A program made the translations under genes and the position numbers. Under the pieces are notes generated by a model. It saw nothing but the letters and a program-made list of their open reading frames with translations. It did no database searches and was not told the origin of the DNA. From assembly GCA_022478985.1 (NCBI GenBank), contig JAKSZP010012206.1, positions 24,421 to 88,420 on the forward strand: a stretch of DNA of 64,000 nucleotides, given 5' to 3'. The stretch's first letter is position 1, and each line of letters opens with the position of its first letter. Below, piece by piece: positions 54,125 to 64,000 of this stretch. This DNA comes from Massospora cicadina. Its lineage: Eukaryota; Entomophthoromycota; Entomophthoromycetes; Entomophthorales; Entomophthoraceae.

Positions 54125-56465
54125 ATGGCGGAAACCCCGCAAAAGAACCCGCAGGCTATGCCAAACGAGCCAGCACCACCCCCAAACGAAGCAACCCTCG
54201 GTTACCCACCTCAGGGTCAACCAGAATCACCCGCTCTCAAGCAGCAGCCATGAAAGCAGGCACCACCCCCAACCTGGAGCTACTTCAACTAGCGCCAGTT
54301 CACCTGATCGCACTTCTGCAACCTGCACGCCTAACAGCTCTGTGTGCGCTGCCTCCCACCAACCCGCTGGGCCCCCTCCAACCAAGGAGGCCATCACCCA
54401 CGCTGTTTTAATGGCGTCTGCTCAGTTAAATGCAACTCAGCCCATCCAGGCATTCACCTCCCCCATTATGTCAGCTAATTCAGCCCCATCTATTATTTCT
54501 GACGCCGTGTTTCTGGCTCCCTCCATGAGGGGCGATAACCAGCTACCTGGCCCCCAAACCCTCAGATGTAAGGTTGGATTAGCCGCACATTCTGGTTCAC
54601 TAAGCACCAAATTGGGACAATCTACTCTTCCTAATGAGGATTCAAATGGTTCGGATTTTTAAACTTCACACCAGTTCCAATCTCATCCGTCCCATTTAAA
54701 CCCCGTAATTGGCACCTTTCAAGTCGGCACTTTATCTCCATATGCTGAAAACGACCAATTCATCAATCAGTCAGTGAGTTTTGCCCACGAAATCACAGCA
54801 TATACTCGGGCTGAATTTACCCAAATAGATTGGGATGGTGATATAACATCACCCTCCTCCCAATTGGCTGGAGTTAATTCCAATCTGGATGGGCCTCCCC
54901 AATTTAGCGAGGCCCAACAATCCTCCCCTCAATTTAATATGACGCCAGCAACTGCTGTAACATTCCAGCAACAAGGGAACTCCGCAAACTTGTTCAAACC
55001 ACCAGCTCACACTCAACCTGCGATTGCAGCCCAAAGCAAACACAAACTTACCAAAGGAGCTACTGGGGCATGGCAAAAACCTCTGGCACCAACGCTACCC
55101 AAAGCTGATCCCCGTGAAGTGGCGTTTATTGCTGATGTTAAGAAGAAATGGGCCGAAACTAGAGCGCAAAAAGCTCTACCTCGCTCAACCCTCTCCCACG
55201 CAATTCGCCTTTATTGTGGGCATAGCCCTGTTGAATTCTATACAGAGGATTACTTCTCATACTTTGCAGCGATTGCGGAGACATTCCCAATTAACACCAC
55301 CATCCATGAATCAGTGGAGGGCCACTACATCGATGTGGGCTTCACTGAAGCTGCCCTTGCTGACCATGCTGCCACCCTCCAGGTCATTATTCCACATGGA
55401 TCTCTTCTCATCTCCCGCACACGCTCTCACCTGGACAAAATTTCATGGGTTACTTTTTCCAACCTACCAACGACTGTTGATCCTGAGTCTCTTAAACTGG
55501 CGCTCCATCGTGGTTTAATGGAGTTTGGGTCTGTTCTTTCAATGGACTTTAGCGTCCCCTCTTACTATGCTCCCACTCAAAGAGCTCGCACTGCTAGGGC
55601 GTCGTTCATCCCCTCCCCCACTGTATCCCGCAACATTGAGGTTATTCCTCGTGTGGCGGTAGTTGGGGCATGCCCTGAGATCTTTTTGTCGACTCTGATC
55701 AGGCGCGCCCCCGGTGTTCATGGTGTAACGCCCTTGGACACTTGTATAGTGGCTGCACAGCTCAAAAACAAGCCCTCTTAGCCACCACCCAGGGGCCTAA
55801 ACCAGGCCAAAAACGATTCCACGTGGCCGCAGCAGCAATTCCACAACCCACACAATGGGTTCCTGTTCAAGACCTGTCCCCTGAGGCCTTACGCCTAGCA
55901 GTTGAAACAGCTAACCCACTATTGGTATGGGATACCTTCGCGCTCATGCCCCCTTCCAGTGGGCACCCCCTCCAATCTCCCAGAGTCAACTCCCTCTCTC
56001 ACCAAGCGCAAGGAATCTCCCACAGGGTGCCCCTCGTCAGCCACCCACACTCAGGGCTCCGCGGCACCCCCACCAACCTCCACCAGCGATTTATCACATC
56101 GACCCTCAGCTCCCAATGGAGCTATGCCCACCAGCATGGACTGGCAACCCGCGGCCTGCGGTAGAAGTGCCACCTCAAAGAGTCCTACCCCAACCCCACA
56201 GTTCATTTCACACGGATCCTTTGCAGTGTTGGAGGAAGTGAATATGGACTCAGACTCATCAAATGGGGACACCGCGGAGGTCACCATTAAGCACCCTCAG
56301 GTCCTTCCCATGCAACGGAGTGGGGGCAGCATCCTAGGCTGGCTTACTAGATCCTCCGCCCCCCACCCTTTCCTTCCCCTCAGAACCCTCGACGCTCCTC
56401 ACGGATTGCAGTTAATAGTCAAGCTAAAGGACTCAAAACTAGCCGCCTCACAGCAGCAGGTTTAA
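54125..56465 (+). pseudogene. L1 ORF1 with CCHC knuckle, frameshifted
   Basis: ATG 54,125 opens MAETPQKNPQ; after a shift the frame runs from 54,342 to 55,686 with one TAA at 54,660. 54,774-55,781 is an open stretch of 335 codons with a middle RNA-binding-like part (KISWVTFSNLPTTVDPESLK). A zinc knuckle RCSWCNALGHLYSGC follows in another frame near 55,707-55,755; the shift falls at the T5 run 55,682-55,686. The C-terminal part returns to the first frame (55,902-56,465). Confidence 0.75.
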
Positions 56466-56502
56466 GCGCTGGAAATCCCCAGAGACATGGAGGGGAACAG
56501 CT

Positions 56503-57340
56503 ATGAGTCCCCATGGCAGCACCCTGGCCCTGCAATCCATCAACGCAAATGGGTTGCGGGACTATAAGCGGAGAGCCCGCCTCCTCCAAAACTTCAGGTC
56601 AGCACAAATTGACATCGCTGCTGTCCAGGAGCCCCATATCCTCCCCCACGAACAATCTGCATGGAATGAACAGTTTGGAGGCAACTCCTTCTGGAAAAAC
56701 TATGCCGCCCTTATTGTTTTGAATCCCCGGGTTAAAACTCATTCTTTTTCACAATATCTAGGTGGCCGCCTCATACTGGCCAATCTCACCACTCCTGACT
56801 TCTCCTTCTTCGCTGCAAGCATCTACCTGCCTAATGCAGGTCAGGAGCAAAATCGGCTCTTGGAAGAGCTCGTCCAACTCAATCTCCCACGGAATACATT
56901 CCATTTAGGAGATTTCAACACAACCATAAGTCTCTTCCGTGACTCTTACCCCCTGCAGCAAAGGAACGCCCTGGATCAAGTCGCCTCCAGGATTTCCTTC
57001 GCCTGAGTGGCTTTATAGATGCGCTTCCACCCTCCACGTCTGGCCTAGGTTGCATGACTAGGATCCAGTATGATGGAAGAGCTTTCCAGTCAGCGTCACG
57101 CATAGATATGGCACTGATTGGCCCCCTGCTTATTGGCCGCATCTTCTCTCCCATCTCTCGTGACAACCATCTGAGTAATCACAGGTCACTCACCGTTGTC
57201 CTCACCGCCACACTTAGACCGTCGCGTAGGTTCTGGCCTAGGGTTGCCCCAGCTCTTCTCAACAACCCCTTCACTAAGGAGAAGCTGTCTATGACCATCC
57301 GGGAGACTCTCACCTCCCCCACCCCACCTGCTTGACCACA
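56503..57340 (+). pseudogene. L1 ORF2 endonuclease
   Basis: ATG at 56,503. SINANGLRDYKRRARLLQNF (Asn), IAAVQEPHI (catalytic Glu), NTFHLGDFNTTI (D-x-N), then after a frameshift near 57,000 SRIDMALIG and DNHLSNHRSL, where the S-D-H motif reads S-N-H. Nicks the target site for priming. The Asp-to-Asn change suggests that this copy is disabled. Confidence 0.85.
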
Positions 57341-57354
57341 AGGCTAGATGGGCG

Positions 57355-58885
57355 GTGACCAAGGAGGGCATCACCCGCGTTGCTTACAACTGTGCCAAAG
57401 CCCAGATGACTGCAGCTCGCGCCAGAGTCAAAAGGGCGGAAGCCAGAATCAGACATTTGGAGCGAAACTGCCAGCCTTCGCCCTCTCCCAGATGGTTGGA
57501 AGACTGGGAAGCGGCGCAGGAAGCAATCCGCTTGGAGCTCACACTGCAGGAAGAACGGGCAGCAAACTTTACAACATCTCGTTACTATGCTCAATGGGAA
57601 CTCCCCACCCGCTTCTTCTTTCAGAAACAGAAAGCCCAGTCAACAGCGCAGGATATTACTGCACTGAAGATTGGCACTACAACCACTTCAGATAAGGAGG
57701 AAATCACGCAGGAACTACACCGCTTCTACTCCAGCCTCTTCCATGCCACCCAGGTGGACCCATCGGACATCCAAGACTTCCTGTGGCGGGCTCCAGAGCC
57801 GCCCATTGACCCACGGGCTGATGAGGCTCTACTGGCACCTATTTCCATCCAGGAGGTGATGGAAACCCTTCTGAAATCCCCACGGCTTAAAGCCCCAGGC
57901 CCAGATGGAATACCCTTCGAGGTGTACCTTCTGGAACCTGCAGTGATAGCCAGAACCCTCCGCGACCTCTTCGCTGCACTCTTGGTGAATGGCGAGGTCC
58001 TCCCCAGACTCCAGAGGCTCAATCACGACCCTCATTCACAAGAAGTCAGACCGTGAGAACCTGGCGAACTGGCGCTCCATAGCGTTGATCAACACAGACC
58101 ACAAGCTCTTCACGAAGCTTCTGGCCAACCGCATCACCAAATGGGTGTCACCTCGCCTCTCCCCATCCCAGCACGGTTTTATTCCGGGGAGGTCGTTATG
58201 GGACAACTATAATGACCTTCACGTGACTTTGACTGCTAACTCTCGTAAGGTGAATGGCTTTGTGGCTCTCCTGGATATGGAAAAAGCATATGATCGGGTA
58301 GCCTGAAAGTATATTGATGCTTCCCTGGCCCGCTTCCATCTCCTACCCGCAGCTAGGCGCTGGATATCAGCGCTCTATGACCAGCTCCACACCAGAGTCC
58401 TGGCGCCAATGGGTTTTACAGTGGCAGTACCAGTTGGACAAGGTCTCCGGCAAGGGGACCCCCTGAGCCCTATCCTTTTTAACATCACCCTTGACCCCCT
58501 CTTGGCCTCCTTACAGGACAAGCTAACAGGGATTCTGGTCCCAGGTAAAGCCCCCACACGCACCATGACATTTGCAGATGACACTGCCATTTCATTTGGC
58601 TGCCCTGGGGATGTTGCCCTCGCTGCTGTGACCATTGAGAGGTACACCAAGGCGTCTAACGCCATGGTCAACACCTCCAAGACAATAGTTGTAAGGGTTG
58701 GCTCCCCCACCTTCCCCCCACCATTTGGTATTGAACCTGAGCGCGGTACCTTCCGTCACCTGGGCGTTCTCACCAACCAACAAGGAGTTGCGCTAAAAGA
58801 CAATGAGGACTTGCTCCTCGCAGCAGTTAACTCCAGGATTACCAGCTGGAACTGGCGGCACATCACCCCCAGGGTCGAGCTCTGA
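57355..58885 (+). pseudogene. L1 ORF2 reverse transcriptase
   Basis: 57,355-58,056 is the linker and RT start (APGPDGIPFEVYLL). After a shift 57,989-58,306 gives NWRSIALINTDHKLFTKLLA, SQHGFIPGRSLWDN and ALLDMEKAYDRV. A TGA at 58,304 stands where L2 has Trp. 58,409-58,885 gives GQGLRQGDPLSPILF and MTFADDTAISFG; the catalytic F-A-D-D box is intact. Confidence 0.9.
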
Positions 58886-60032
58886 TGGCCAATGTGTTCC
58901 TCCTCTCCAAAGTCTGGTTCCTAGCGCACGTCTGCCCATTCACAGATGCCTTTATACGCGGCTCAATGTACTCCTCCGCTGTTGGATTTGGGGCTCAAAC
59001 CATCCACCAATGGCCCTCTCAACCATTGCCCGACCCTGCAATGAAGGGGGTTTAAGGCTTCTGGATACGCGATCCCACATCACCACAATCTTCCTGAAGT
59101 TCCTATGGCCGATTGTCTGCTGGGATGCGACCCCCATGCCCCAATGTGCGCCCGCCCTCCGCCAGTCAGTGTCAGCAGCTCTGGGTCTTCCTAGAGCATC
59201 TCTGACCTCATTAGGGGAGTGGCTCACAAACCACCCAGGCCATCGCCTAAAACCATCCTCATCCCCCTACTGGAACCAGGCTCTCCTTGCCCTGAAACGA
59301 GTAGGCGCGCGGATCCACCATGCCTTCCCATACAGAAGGGAAGGCCCTGGCCTCAGCCCCCGTCGCCATGCAATTGTGCACAATGGACAAGTTGTCACAA
59401 CTCGCCTCAACCCCCAAGATCGTCCTCCCATCCGCCCAAGACTCCTTGAGCTCCTCCCTCCCTCCGTGAGATTTGACCTTAAGGAATTGTGGAAGGACGT
59501 CTATCACCCCAACCTGTCAGCAAAGGTGTCCAACACCTTATGGAGGATGCTCCACTGTTCATACAGGACAGGGGACCGGACTGGCCCTACCTTCCAGCAC
59601 TGAAGCTGCCCCCGCTGTGTGGAGCCTATTGACTCCCACCTCCATCGTTTTTTCACCTGTCCAGGTGTCGCCGCATTTTGGCCAAAGGCCCGCGCGCTCC
59701 TCCATGCTCAGCCCTGGTCTGGACACCCTGTGCAAGACCTCATGTTCGAGCAGACATTGCCTGGTTGCCACCGACCCCTCCGTGTCCTCGCCTATGCCAC
59801 AGCCATCTGGAGCATCCATAACTCCTTCCTTCGTGCTGCCTTTGACCAGCAGGTGTGGACCCTTCCACACATGATCACCCACTTTCAGGTACACTTTGAG
59901 ATGGCCCTGAAGGTCTGCACTATGTCGCCAACCCTCCCCCGCTCAGTTGTCACTGAAGCACAGCTCTGGCGCGCAAACCCCCTGCCTTTCTTGATGCCTC
60001 CTCCCTCCCCTTCCCTCGCCTCAGGCTCTTAG
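58886..60032 (+). pseudogene. L1 ORF2 C-terminal region with zinc finger
   Basis: Continues in a new frame (58,900-59,603) with CWIWGSNHPPMALSTIARPC and GGLRLLDTRSHITTIFLKFL, aligned with L2. The finger at 59,600-59,665 spans CPRCVEPIDSHLHRFFTC (C-x2-C..H-x4-C). The end near 60,032 is followed by the 3' UTR. Confidence 0.8.
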
Positions 60033-60101
60033 GAGCCCAGGCGTAATTCAATAAACATTGATGAATCCCCCTCGGGTTGGGACCATCTAGTACTAAAAAA
60101 A

Positions 60102-60569
60102 GGGATATCCACGAGGTCTCGGCACACTTAGCCAATGAAAAGGGATATCTACAATGATCTTGGCATGCCTAGCCAACAGAAAAGGGATATTGGTTCAATT
60201 TTGGGAAATATTCCAGCTGATATCCACGAGTAATACCATAATTAAATCGCTATTTGTATCAGCCACATGTCAGTTACCAAGCCTGACGATTTCCCATGAG
60301 TAATTACCCATTTTGAGTCAATTTAATCATTTTCAACTTGTCAGCAATAATCCCAACAAAATTGTAACCATGATTATCATCGGATAGGATCCTATGAGAA
60401 TTACGATTAACCATTTAATTGGTGATTATTGCCAATGAGACAGAATAATTGATCAACGTCTCAAAGCTTATCAATAAGTTAAATTGAATTAATGAACCAA
60501 TTATCTTAAATTAATTAAAGTTTAAATAATTTGCAAGCTGGATAATGTGGTCATATAAATTCTCACACA
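60102..60569 (-). repeat. E5 3' LTR, second segment, with ~40-bp tandem repeat
   Basis: Starts with the duplicated GGGATATCCACGAGG (60,102-60,116). Together with 53,970-54,032 it forms three units of an about 40-bp repeat with CTTGGCA(C/T)GCCTAGCCAA. Ends CTCACACA next to the C-rich strand of the polypurine tract. Confidence 0.7.
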
Positions 60570-60719
60570 TCCCCCCGCTTGACTAGATTATCAGCTAAAA
60601 AATGTCTTCATCAAATACTTCCTTCTATGAATGAATCTTATCTAGTCTGAATGAAGAGGATGCCTCTCATTTTTGAGTGATGTCACAAACTGCTTGAATT
60701 GTTATCCTTTTCAGTCCAG

Positions 60720-61760
60720 CTAGATTCAGCCCCCCAAGTCAACTGGATTTGGCAATCCCTTCTTCAGCTCTTCCCGCAATGGTGCCAATTTCTGAAGAGG
60801 GGATAGGGTTGGCTGTTTCTTCATTAAATTCATGTTCTTTCATCCCTCATTCTCTTGTCGCTGAGCTCAATTTCAAGGCATTGCTGGATTCAGCTCCCAT
60901 TGTGCTAAATCCAGTAATTGCTCTTGAGCATAACGAGGCAATTTTTTCTGGCTTAGATCAATCTTTCCTGATTGAGTTGGATCTTCTCCCTAAGTTCCTT
61001 TTCTGAATTGGCCAATTTTACAAACTGACTATCTTATCTACCAAATTAACAATTGGTAACAATGAGCACATCAAACTTCTTTATCATGAACTTTGGGGTA
61101 AATTGATTGAGGCACTAATTATCTCCTTCACGCCTCATAACCTTGATAGTTTACTTGATTGGGATTCTGCCTCCTTTGCACTCAGATTTGCAGGGCAATT
61201 ACTTTGTATGTGGGCTACTTCACTCCCCACATCGCCAAATTTTCACCTTTCCTTTCCCTTCTGGTTCCAGGAGGCCTGCAGTCACCACCTTCAAGATGCT
61301 GTTCGCTGCCTGCACAATTACTTTGCAACTAGGACTATCCGGTGATATCTTCCCTTAATGGCAATAATTGGTGGTATGGTTTGTCAGCCCCCTGCACATT
61401 TCCATTGTTTGTTGTTTTCTCATATGCCAAGTGTCCTTGACGAAGCCCATTGTCAAGCACTCCAGAAACAGCTACTGGCGCCTGTGCCATATTGAGATTA
61501 CTTGGACTTGTTTGCAGATTGCATAATCTTGCATTACTGTTTTCCTCCCTGATCCAGGGTTTCCCATCTTGCTGAACTAGACATCCCCATTACTCTTCCC
61601 ATCATTGCATATTCGCAGAATCCACCTTGAGTTTAGAGAACTTGGTTTCTTTTTGCTCTTTCCATAGCAAGTATCCAATCTCAGATTGACTTTGGCAACC
61701 TCTTTAATAACATTGTTGTTCAACCTCCCTCCCCCAGAGGCATCAAAGAAGAGCTCGCAA
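60720..61760 (+). pseudogene. E5 antisense ORF (aORF)
   Basis: Plus-strand pieces opposite to E5. 60,749-61,006 carries LLDSAPIVLNP and ends LLPKFLF-stop; 61,103-61,345 carries FWFQEACSHHLQDAVRCLHN; 61,350-61,560 carries MVCQPP, HMPSVLDEAHCQAL and PVPY-stop-DYLDLF. The same motifs occur in the same order in E4 (LDSAPFMDTP, LLPEFLF-stop, FQEAQSRCLQDA, MIWQPP, HMSNVLNEASWKAL, VPYQDYLGLF). Function unknown; no known domain recognised. Confidence 0.6.
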
Positions 61761-61779
61761 TTTGCAACTTGAGGCTTAA

Positions 61780-61930
61780 AAAATAAAAATAATTTTAAAA
61801 TCTCTTCTCTTTTTATTATTTATTTTATTTATTATTCTATTATTTTTTTCATTTTTTATTTATTAATTTAATAAAAAAAATTCTTTTTTTACATATATAT
61901 ATATATATTAATAACATTTTTTAAGAAATA
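61780..61930. repeat. AT-rich low-complexity tract with (TA)n
   Basis: Runs of TTTATTATTTATTTTATTTA and a dinucleotide run TATATATATATATATA (61,893-61,908), between the antisense ORF and the integrase of E5. Position corresponds to the tandem repeat of E4 at 34,000-34,205. Confidence 0.8.
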
Positions 61931-61935
61931 TACTG

Positions 61936-62088
61936 TGTACTCTATTAAACACATGACCATTGGATATATTCTTGATTGTGTAGGCATCATTCGCCATTTT
62001 TGCAATAACCTCAAACAGTCCCAACCATAATGCATCTAGCTTATTTTGGCAACCAAACCCATGGGTATCACAATAGGCTACTTGTTTT
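61936..62088 (-). pseudogene. E5 integrase C-terminal module
   Basis: The minus strand encodes QVAYCDTHGFGCQNKLDALW, then GLFEVIAKMANDAYTIKN, alignable with ERVAYCDMNRFGRRKKLDAL of E4. E3b cuts it on the upstream side at 62,089. This match, together with the antisense ORF, ties E5 to E4. Confidence 0.75.
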
Positions 62089-62932
62089 AGTGGGATCCGT
62101 CGATGGATGCTACAAATAATTTATTTAAAGTGGGATATTTTACTTTATAATAAAAGTGTAAATTACGCTTTATAAAGTTTTTTATGTTTTATATCATTTT
62201 TTATTATTTAAGCAGGGCAAAACCAGGAAAGGTCCCTTCTCAATACTAGGTTTTCCTGTTTAAACTAGTTCAAATTTTGAGACCAGGGGTATTCAAGGCA
62301 AAAGAATGTAAAGCTCAGTTATCTAAATTAGGAAATATAGGCTTTTGGCCTATCAGATCGAAGATAAAAATTTTTGGAGGCAGAATCAACCCATGTGGTA
62401 ACAATTTGCTGAATTGTATCCAATCACCAGCGAGTAAAATCTTTTCACCTTGGCAGTGGTCAGACTCAGATGGTAATGATTGGGTAATTTGGTGGTGGTC
62501 AGACTTGGATGGTAATGATTGGCTAATGTTTACCCTATCATCCTTAAGTAAAATCTTTTCATCTCAGTGGTGGTTAGACTCGGATGATATTGATTGGTTA
62601 ACTTGCACCCAATCATTGACAGGTAAAATCTTTTTGCTTTACAAAGGTTCTGATCCGTGCAAAATTATACTCCTTGAATTCGACCAAGGAGTTGGAGTAT
62701 CCTATTATTAATTAGTACCTTTTTAAGCCGATTTTTGTGATAAATCATATTATTCCAGTTGTTAGGATTTCACCAAGAATCCACTAAGGTCTTTTCGCTG
62801 TGGGTACTCATATTTTTGACATCCACAATATTATCTAAAATTTTGGCAGGTGATGGGCCAATCATAGTAGCAGAATTGGGAACACTAACTCCTACATTCT
62901 TTTTCTTAGATCGAAAAAGTGAATGTCCAACA
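62089..62932 (-). repeat. E3b 3' LTR
   Basis: 844 bp, reverse complement of the E3a LTRs. Left edge TGGGATCCGTCGATGGATGC, right edge GTCCAACA. The internal tandem repeat is present (62,440-62,640; GGTCAGACT..GATGGTAATGATTGG units on this strand). Confidence 0.85.
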
Positions 62933-62959
62933 TTGCCCCCTCAAGAATGTTGGTAGGGG

Positions 62960-63494
62960 TGTTGCAGTTATGGTAGTGTAATGCCTTATTATCCACCTGA
63001 GAGGTAGAAAGGGGGGTGCAGAGCTTGTTGGCAGCCTGCCCTTCTTTAGTCGCTGTTTTTGTGAGGTTGGTGTACATGAAAGTGTAATCCTTCTTGCTTG
63101 GTTCTGTATTGGCTAGGATTAAGGGTACTTTGTAATTGAGTAATGACAATATCCCTTGCTTCATATTGATAATACCATCATATTCAATCATGAACTGTGT
63201 ACCTTTAAGCATATCATAATCGTTGTTATCTAAAGCCACTGCTGGGGCTGATAGAATAAGCTTCCCAATACAAATGGGAAGGGACAAGTAAGCACCCAGC
63301 GTGCGGGTGTTATTAGGACTGGCGGTTCCAAAATCTTGGTTGTACTCCAAGTCATGCGCAAGCTTGATCTTTTTCATCAGCTTGGAGGAGATTACGTTCA
63401 CTGGGGAGCCTGTATCTAAGATAGCCATCACCCAAACTTTTTGGATAACCACTTCGACCTTTGTAAGTATCCCCCCAAAAGTGGGCAATAGCAC
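62960..63494 (-). CDS. E3b aspartic protease
   Basis: The open stretch 62,892-63,494 (200 codons) contains LPTFGGILTKVEVVIQKVWV, MAILDTGSPVNVISSKLMKK with intact D-T-G, GAYLSLPICIGKLILSAPAV and NNDYDMLKGTQFM. No stop in the domain, unlike E3a. The frame reads on to NILEGAM and through the junction with the LTR. This is the best preserved protease in the window. Confidence 0.8.
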
Positions 63495-63499
63495 TAAGA

Positions 63500-64000
63500 C
63501 CTCCCTAAGATGAAAATTGGATGTTAGTTTACATGCAGTCTTGGGGATTTTCTTTGATGGACTTCATGGTGTGGCTATGCTGGATAGGGCATATAAGATG
63601 AGACACCACCTCATCTGCATCACTAGAAGTATCAATAATGATTGGTTCCCCCTAAAACTTGGCTGAGATATGTTTCTTAGGGTATAGTGGCTTCATCTAC
63701 TCCTCCAGCATTTAAGTGATTGGGGACTTCCACCTCAGCAGGTGCTCCAACAACGTAATAGCCAACCTCATCTGTATCCCCCTCAAAATCATCCCCTGGG
63801 GTATTTGTAATGTGAGGTAATGGCATTAGTTAATTAAATGAGTTAGGCACATGAGGTTTGTCAGCAATAGGTGTGCCCTTCCCTACTCTGACATTTCTTT
63901 TCCCTGCTCCTGTTCCTCGGCGTCAGCTTTCTTTTTCCAGCACATAGCCTCCATGTGGCCAAACTTGTCGCAGTATTCGCACAGAGGGCATTCAGGACGG
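63500..64000 (-). pseudogene. E3b gag end: linker and CCHC knuckle
   Basis: The minus strand at 63,930-63,990 encodes LCEYCDKFGHMEAMCWKKK, an intact C-x2-C-x4-H-x4-C knuckle. One copy of the linker (E-V-P..LNAGGVDEAT) is at 63,570-63,810, broken by stops. The N-terminal gag lies outside the window. Confidence 0.75.

Larger units (their letters stand above)
54033..60101 (+). mobile_element. L1: full-length APE-type LINE
   Basis: 6,069 bp between exact copies of AGGGATATCCACGAGG (54,017-54,032 and 60,101-60,116; the first A is shared with the tail). 5' UTR of about 90 bp, ORF1, ORF2, short 3' UTR with AATAAA at 60,050 and an end ACCATCTAGTACTAAAAAAA. Complete in length but carrying several stops and frameshifts. 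It was inserted in the LTR of E5. Two very short relatives lie at 32,615 and 48,892. Confidence 0.9.
53663..62088 (-). mobile_element. E5: E4-related gypsy element, 3' part, split by L1
   Basis: Minus-strand element in the integrase of M3. 3' LTR 53,663-54,032 plus 60,117-60,569 (about 0.82 kb), polypurine tract read as GCGGGGGG next to the LTR at 60,571-60,578, antisense ORF 60,720-61,760, AT-rich spacer, and integrase C-terminus 61,936-62,088. E3b interrupts it at 62,089. Related to E4 by integrase and antisense ORF, but the LTR is different. Confidence 0.75.
62089..64000 (-). mobile_element. E3b: second copy of the RT-less gag-protease element
   Basis: Minus-strand copy of E3a, running off the right edge. 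3' LTR 62,089-62,932 (left), then directly protease, linker and CCHC knuckle with no RT or integrase between LTR and protease. The junction text (AANKLCTPL..QVDNKALHYHN) matches that of E3a (AANELCAPL..QVSDRVLYYHN). It lacks most of the integrase remnant still present in E3a. Confidence 0.85.

Noticed and set aside
54774..55781. 335-codon open frame that could be taken for a host gene
   Set aside because: It lies within the exact duplication-bounded L1, upstream of the endonuclease, and is followed by a CCHC knuckle; it is LINE ORF1.
57355..58056. Apparent two-gene layout of L1 ORF2 (endonuclease and RT as separate genes)
   Set aside because: The frames are joined by frameshifts at degenerate points, and L2 shows the usual single ORF2 order; it is one broken gene.
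1..64000. tRNA, rRNA, CRISPR or prokaryotic operons
   Set aside because: No cloverleaf-like block, no regular short direct repeat array with unique spacers, and no intact adjacent genes with ribosome-binding sites were seen.

Overview
The window is 64 kb of eukaryotic repeat DNA in which I find no intact host gene, tRNA, rRNA or CRISPR array. Almost all of it can be assigned to nested LTR retrotransposons of the Ty3/gypsy type and two APE-type LINEs, nearly all broken by stops and frameshifts. The mixture (a chromodomain Ty3/gypsy element, two-ORF LINEs whose ORF1 carries a CCHC knuckle, very high TE density) fits a repeat-expanded fungus best. A plant or another eukaryote is not excluded, and I cannot name a species.

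Nest A (1-21,540). A minus-strand gypsy element (M2: 3,185-3,993 plus 17,802-21,540) was split by a plus-strand relative (P1: 3,994-17,801). P1 was split inside its RT by an unrelated gypsy element (P2: 7,838-15,090). A further copy of the M/P1 family (M1: 1-3,184, minus) landed in the RNase H of M2 and runs off the left edge.

Nest B (22,208-48,348). A minus-strand chromovirus (C1) with LTRs of about 1.29 kb was hit twice. An unclassified element X (about 24.57-27.19 kb) sits in its integrase. A gypsy element E4 (31,039-47,414) sits in its right LTR, flanked by an exact 5-bp duplication GCGTC. A LINE (L2: 37,864-47,128, minus) lies in the right LTR of E4, and inside that LINE lies gypsy element E3a (40,314-44,293, plus). 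That is four levels.

Nest C (49,540-64,000). Plus-strand gypsy E6 is cut by minus-strand M3 (M/P1 family). M3 is cut by minus-strand E5. E5 carries a full-length LINE (L1: 54,033-60,101, plus) in its LTR and a second E3 copy (E3b: from 62,089, minus) in its integrase. Between nests B and C lies a 44-bp tail of the L1 family, and a 14-bp L1-family tail lies inside E4; both have clean target duplications.

Points of most interest: (1) E4 and E5, two different copies, each carry a related ORF in antisense orientation between integrase and 3' LTR; (2) a dUTPase-like segment lies between protease and RT in at least three of the gypsy lineages; (3) E3a and E3b share the same loss of RT-RNase H-integrase core, as expected of a mobilised non-autonomous gag-protease family; (4) LINE integration products as small as 14 bp are still recognisable by their duplications; (5) the Gag of P2 contains a collagen-like Gly-X-Y repeat.
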